A DNA stretch of 64,000 nt, taken from NCBI RefSeq assembly GCF_041296385.1, contig NW_027184085.1, positions 53,473,109 through 53,537,108 of the forward strand, given 5' to 3'. The translations under genes and the position numbers were made by a program. A model generated the notes under the pieces. That model was not told the origin of the DNA. It worked only from the letters and a program-made list of their open reading frames with translations, and searched no databases. Below, one piece after another: positions 59,778 to 64,000 of this stretch; position 1 is the first letter of the stretch, and the number at the start of each line of letters is the position of its first letter. This stretch comes from Aphelocoma coerulescens. Its lineage: Eukaryota > Chordata > Aves > Passeriformes > Corvidae.

Positions 59778-62555
59778 TCGATGTTTTAAGACTTAAGCTG
59801 CTCAGCTTTTCCTTAAAAGAACTTCATTTGCCAGCACTGTAATGAGGAGTGCCCTCCCAGTCTGAAGGCACTGGGATGTCAGGGGAGAAAGAAAAAGTGC
59901 TGAAGAGCATAATGTGCAGTGCTTAAGTGCTCCGTGCATGTTCCACGTTTGTCTGTTCCATCTCTCCCTCCTCTTCCCCTTCCCCACTGCAGTCTCACAT
60001 CTGTCCGCCCTCTGGCTCACCTCATCCACAGCCTCCCTTCCAGGAGGAGAATGGTGATCTCATTTGGAGCATGCCAGTCAGTGTACTGCACAGGTGCTAC
60101 TCACAGGGCTTCACTGCCTAAACTTTATGTACCTGCAGGGCCTAAAAATCCAACTTTATTTTTGACTTTTTTTCTTTTTTTTTTCTTATTAAAGGCTTAC
60201 TTTGTGAAGTAAGTCCCTAGCAATAAGCACTTAGATCATGAAGAATAAATTTATACAGTTAAAATAGAACCTGACTACACGAATATGATATTTAATAAAT
60301 TATCCATATCTGTACAGAAAGGCAGCCCCATGCTGGGCATTGATCCCATGTCTGATGTTCACACTGTCTCCTCCCTCAAGTTCTTGCTTTATTGAGTTGT
60401 ATATGATACTGTGCAGGGAGAAGGTGGCTTGTGTCTTCTGTCTTACCTTTGTGAAATTATTTTTTCCTTCTATTTCCCAATAAAAAGTGTAGAAGTCTGT
60501 TAGCTTATTTCATAGATTCATGAAGTGGATACCACAGTTACCTCCCTCTTCTCATCAGTCACAGACCTGTGGCTTCCTCCTCAGAGTTGAAGGTACAGTG
60601 TCATATATCAAAGTACTACACTACAAAGTGTGGGTTTCGGTTTTTTTCCAAGGTAGCCAGAAAATGAGCTTGTTTTTCTGATCTTTCAGATTTAGCATCC
60701 AAACTCAGAAGCACTAAGATATCTAGGGTCAGTGTTAGAGTTATCATTATGGATGCTACTTATCTATGGCAAATTTATTTCATTTAAGCTGTCTTCCGAG
60801 AGATGAATCTTCCCGTGCTGGTTTTTGAATATTGCATTTTAAAGAACATTCCTCCCAATGCTAAAATAAGAGTCAATAGCCTGTTTTTCACAAAATGCAT
60901 GGTGATTACTTCTGGACCCAAACTTTTGCAGCATGAAAGTTCAGTACAGGCTCTCTACTGAATTAAATCTACATGTTTGTTTCTAAAATGTAGTTGAGAT
61001 AATGTATTTCTAAGTAAAAGAGAATACATTCTTGTAGTCAGAGCATTCTAGAGAAGTGCTGCACTTTCAGAGAAGTGCTGCAGTTCTTTCATTCTGGATT
61101 TACTCTAAGAGCTTGACAATGGACAGAGAGATACCTAAATCCAGTTGTGATGGCCTTCACATTTTTTGCTGTTGTTGGCTCATGGCAGTAGAATAAAAAT
61201 TATTTGGGGAAAAAAGCAAGCATGATGTAAACCTCTGTTCACAGAGTAACTTTTTCCAGACATCTGATCATGTTCCTAATTTTATTTTACTTTTTCTCCT
61301 TAGTAGGTGGATGACTCTGATCAAATGTTTATGGATGTGCAGTCTTTGGCATGACTCTGTCAGTTCACTGGGCAAACCCTTGAGTCTTTGTGTGGGTGCA
61401 TTGGAGAGCCAGCTGGCACTGTTCAGAGCTGTTGTCCTGAAAGCAGATCTTCTGGGAGCCATGCTGAAATGCAGGCCTGATTTCATCAGGTGTTCAAAGT
61501 GGACGTATGTAGGATGTTCACCTTTTCTGGAAGCCAGGTTGCTAACAGCACACAGAAATACATTCCTGAGGCTCTAACTGAGGTGGGAGCTCTGCAGCAG
61601 TCAGTCCCTGTCCTGAGTAGCCCATACTGAATATGAATATTTGATATTCAAGGGACTGAGACGGAGAAATTGCATTCCCAAACTTTTGCTTGTGTGTACA
61701 ACCCAACCAATACGAAGTTCAGTGCGTTATTGGGATCTGGGGAGTCAGTAGGAAATTTTTGGATTCTCTAAAATTTTGGTCCAGTGCCACATTTTCCGTG
61801 TGATTATTCCAAATCTAAGGGAAGAAAATCTCTCTTCCGTCCTTGGCTCACAGCACAGCAGCTCCAAATCCCTGAAAACCTAGCCTCTGAGTCTTAAAAC
61901 TGCATGCTGGCTCTTTAATGTGGCATATTTGTCTGAAAGCTTCTTTCCTCTCTGTGTGATATGGTGAGGTACGAGGAGCAGGAGTGATTAAAACCAGCTG
62001 TTTTCCCTGAGCAGTTTTTCTGGGTTCTTTTCATTTGGTGTTCTTTCAATAAAGAATGAGAAAACAGTGAAGTTGATAAGACAGCATAAGAGTATTATTC
62101 TATGTATGGAAATTACTGCAATAGAACGGAATTTCAACAGTGTTAGAAAACCAGCTCTTAAGCCAGTGTACAGAATTCCCTCTAATAACCTTTTATTAAA
62201 TTAGCCTGTTGAATTCTGACAGGTTTTTTATCCTTTCATAACGTCATAGGATTTCCTGATAAAGGGGTGGATCTATTTTTGCTTTTTTCCACCCTCAATA
62301 CAGCTGACATAAATAAAAGCTGATGCTTTGTGATTGCTTTTTCAGGCAAATGTCTCTATTGATAGAAGGGCCTGATAATTAACACCCTCCTCCCCTGCAC
62401 CATGGTTCAAAACTTTCTGAAACAAGCCTTTTACAAAGGAAAACAAGTCTAATCAAAGCATTTTGAAGGAAATATTTTAAGTGAGATTGATAATTTGAAT
62501 GCCTCCCTGATCTATTGACAAAATGATGTTTTCTTCCTCTCTGTTGGTCTTGCAG
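59778..62555. other. 2.8-kb gene-empty stretch
   Basis: No exon or named repeat recognised. Confidence 0.4.
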
Positions 62556-62688
62556 GACTTGGGTTTCCGTGTTGGCAGCCAGGGTCTTGGTGCTGGAGTG
62601 TGCCTTTGTGGAAAGGAGCTGTCTACTGCATCTGGTTTACAATCATCCTGATCCTTTTTCTTCTCAAACCATAAGTGAAATTCCATGA
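62556..62688 (+). other. Strong splice acceptor followed by an open frame
   Basis: The plus-strand tract ending CTTCCTCTCTGTTGGTCTTGCAG at 62555 is an excellent acceptor. The segment after it stays open for 43 codons in one frame (starting TWVSVLAARVLVLECAF) to a TGA at 62686-62688, and for a similar length in a second frame. Either reading may be chance. It could also be an exon of a non-coding RNA. Confidence 0.2.
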
Positions 62689-64000
62689 ACCATTTAATGT
62701 CTTAATTGTCTTCAAAAGTGGTCTTTTACTTGTGCCCTGCGTGTGTCCCACTTCAGGCTGTCTGTAACAGCAGGCATTCAGCCACATCCTGAAAATACAA
62801 GAAGGTCAAGGGATGCTAATGTGACATTTAACAGTGCACATTTCTTGCAAGTGACATTTTATTGGAGGAGTTCTCATAAAGAGAACAGTTTAACAAGAAT
62901 CAGGAAGTGAACATACAGTTATAATTTTAAAAATTAGTACATTTTATTTTGTGATCGTTTTTGTCAGTAAGTAATTCCTGTAGACTTCAGCAGTAGTTTA
63001 TTTGTGGCAGCGATGTACATTAAAGGAATCAAAATTGTTTCATCTTTTGTTGGAAATCACTGCAATTCTGACATTTAGGGTCAGTTTCATTTGGCAGGAC
63101 AAATATTTTATCTTCTGTTTTCAGTCATTTTGTAAAATTAATTTGATTAATAAGAGGAAAAGTGGTCAGGGAGTGATGTTACCGTAACTTTTAAGCAGTA
63201 GCCTACAAGTCTTGGATCATATTTATGTTTTCAGGGTGGAATCTAATACAGCATTGGTGACTGCAAGTTCATTATTGCGGTCCCAAGTCTGGTTTGTTGA
63301 TTGTTGAAATTACCTAAATTCTCCTTGTAGCTGTGCTCATTTTATTTTGTCATTTACCTATTCTAATGTATAAGTGAAAGACATCCATGAATAAATGATC
63401 ATTCATATCTCACTTTCAGGCCAACATGACCTACCTCAGGAGAGGGGAAAAAAAGCTTTGTTAAACTCATTCTTAAACAGGCTGATTGCCTCTACTTCTA
63501 AGCACCTCACTGCAGAAGGCTGATTTGCTGACATGTTTCTGAAGCATGGCATTCGTCAAACCACACCATCCTAGCAGGCAGAGCACCTACACTCCAGGCA
63601 TACACAGAGATGGCAAAGGGTAACAGAAGCAAAGATCACGCCTGGTATGTTGTCAAAGGGGAAATCATCTCCCCTATCCCTTTAAAAGGGCCTTAGGCTT
63701 GTAAAATTCAACCACAGGCAAAAACACCAGGAAGATGCCAATTAAAAACACTGGATCCAATTTATTCAGCAGGCACATGTTTTCAGGAAGGATTAGGAGG
63801 GAAAAAGTGGAGAGGAAATGAGAAACACCCTTGTCAAGGTCAGATTTAAAGCAGAAGGGCATTACTTGTTTCATATCAGAGCACGGGGGAGAACAGCAGG
63901 TCTTAGAAAATGATATCTAATTGTGCTCATGGCCCCCCAATCAGGAAGGGAAAGTAACTGTCAGACAAATCTTCCTCATTGAAGAGTCAGCATGTAAGAG
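62689..64000. other. Stretch with no feature seen
   Basis: AT-rich to the end of the window. A weak LINE-like phrase near 63465-63510 was too diverged to call. Confidence 0.4.

Noticed and set aside
1..64000. CRISPR arrays, operons, bacterial promoters or phage genes
   Set aside because: No spaced direct repeats of that kind. The repeats and exon signals are those of a bird nuclear genome.

Overview
This window looks like nuclear DNA of a bird, most likely a songbird (Passeriformes). It is AT-rich, with no operons and no long genes. It is littered with 3' ends of CR1 LINEs in both orientations, and it holds avian-type endogenous retrovirus (ERV) pieces. At 22.13-22.26 kb there is a SINE whose head is a tRNA-Ile-like sequence and whose tail is CR1, a combination known from passerine genomes. 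The organism call is an inference from these repeats.

Layout. From 0 to 18 kb the sequence is mostly intron-like or intergenic. It contains one convincing minus-strand coding exon (1499-1595), two weaker minus-strand exon candidates (4512-4626 and 8991-9255), three old CR1-type fragments and several small tandem repeats. At 18.38-18.76 kb lies a CpG island with a CTCF-like site and two YY1-like sites. It is the best promoter candidate in the window and could serve a gene running left on the minus strand, but no first exon or splice donor could be fixed. From 19 to 42 kb the sequence is gene-empty to my reading, with seven CR1 or SINE insertions. From 42 to 49 kb there is a minus-strand solo LTR, then a heavily broken plus-strand retroviral gag-pol remnant whose protease DTG triad is still readable. 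From 54 to 64 kb there are only low-confidence exon-like segments and simple repeats.

The standout is a complete short LTR element at 51640-53951. Two LTRs of about 290 bp lie in the same orientation and are flanked by a perfect 6-bp target-site duplication (AGGTTT). Between them there is no pol or env. The order is a broken Gag N-terminal (matrix-like) remnant, a GC-rich segment, and an open reading frame of 202 codons carrying a Y-box-type cold-shock domain. This is the layout of a retrovirus that transduced a host gene and lost its own genes. By hand alignment the two LTRs differ at roughly 13-14% of positions and the gag remnant is broken, yet the cold-shock frame is open throughout. That raises the possibility that the captured gene has been kept by selection. 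It retains three of the four aromatic or histidine RNA contacts known for YB-1, has lost the tryptophan, and has a proline/aromatic-rich tail in place of the arginine-rich islands of Y-box proteins.

Limits. No database search was possible. Repeat boundaries are estimates to within tens of bases, the host exons are not assigned to named genes, and the LTR divergence is a hand count.
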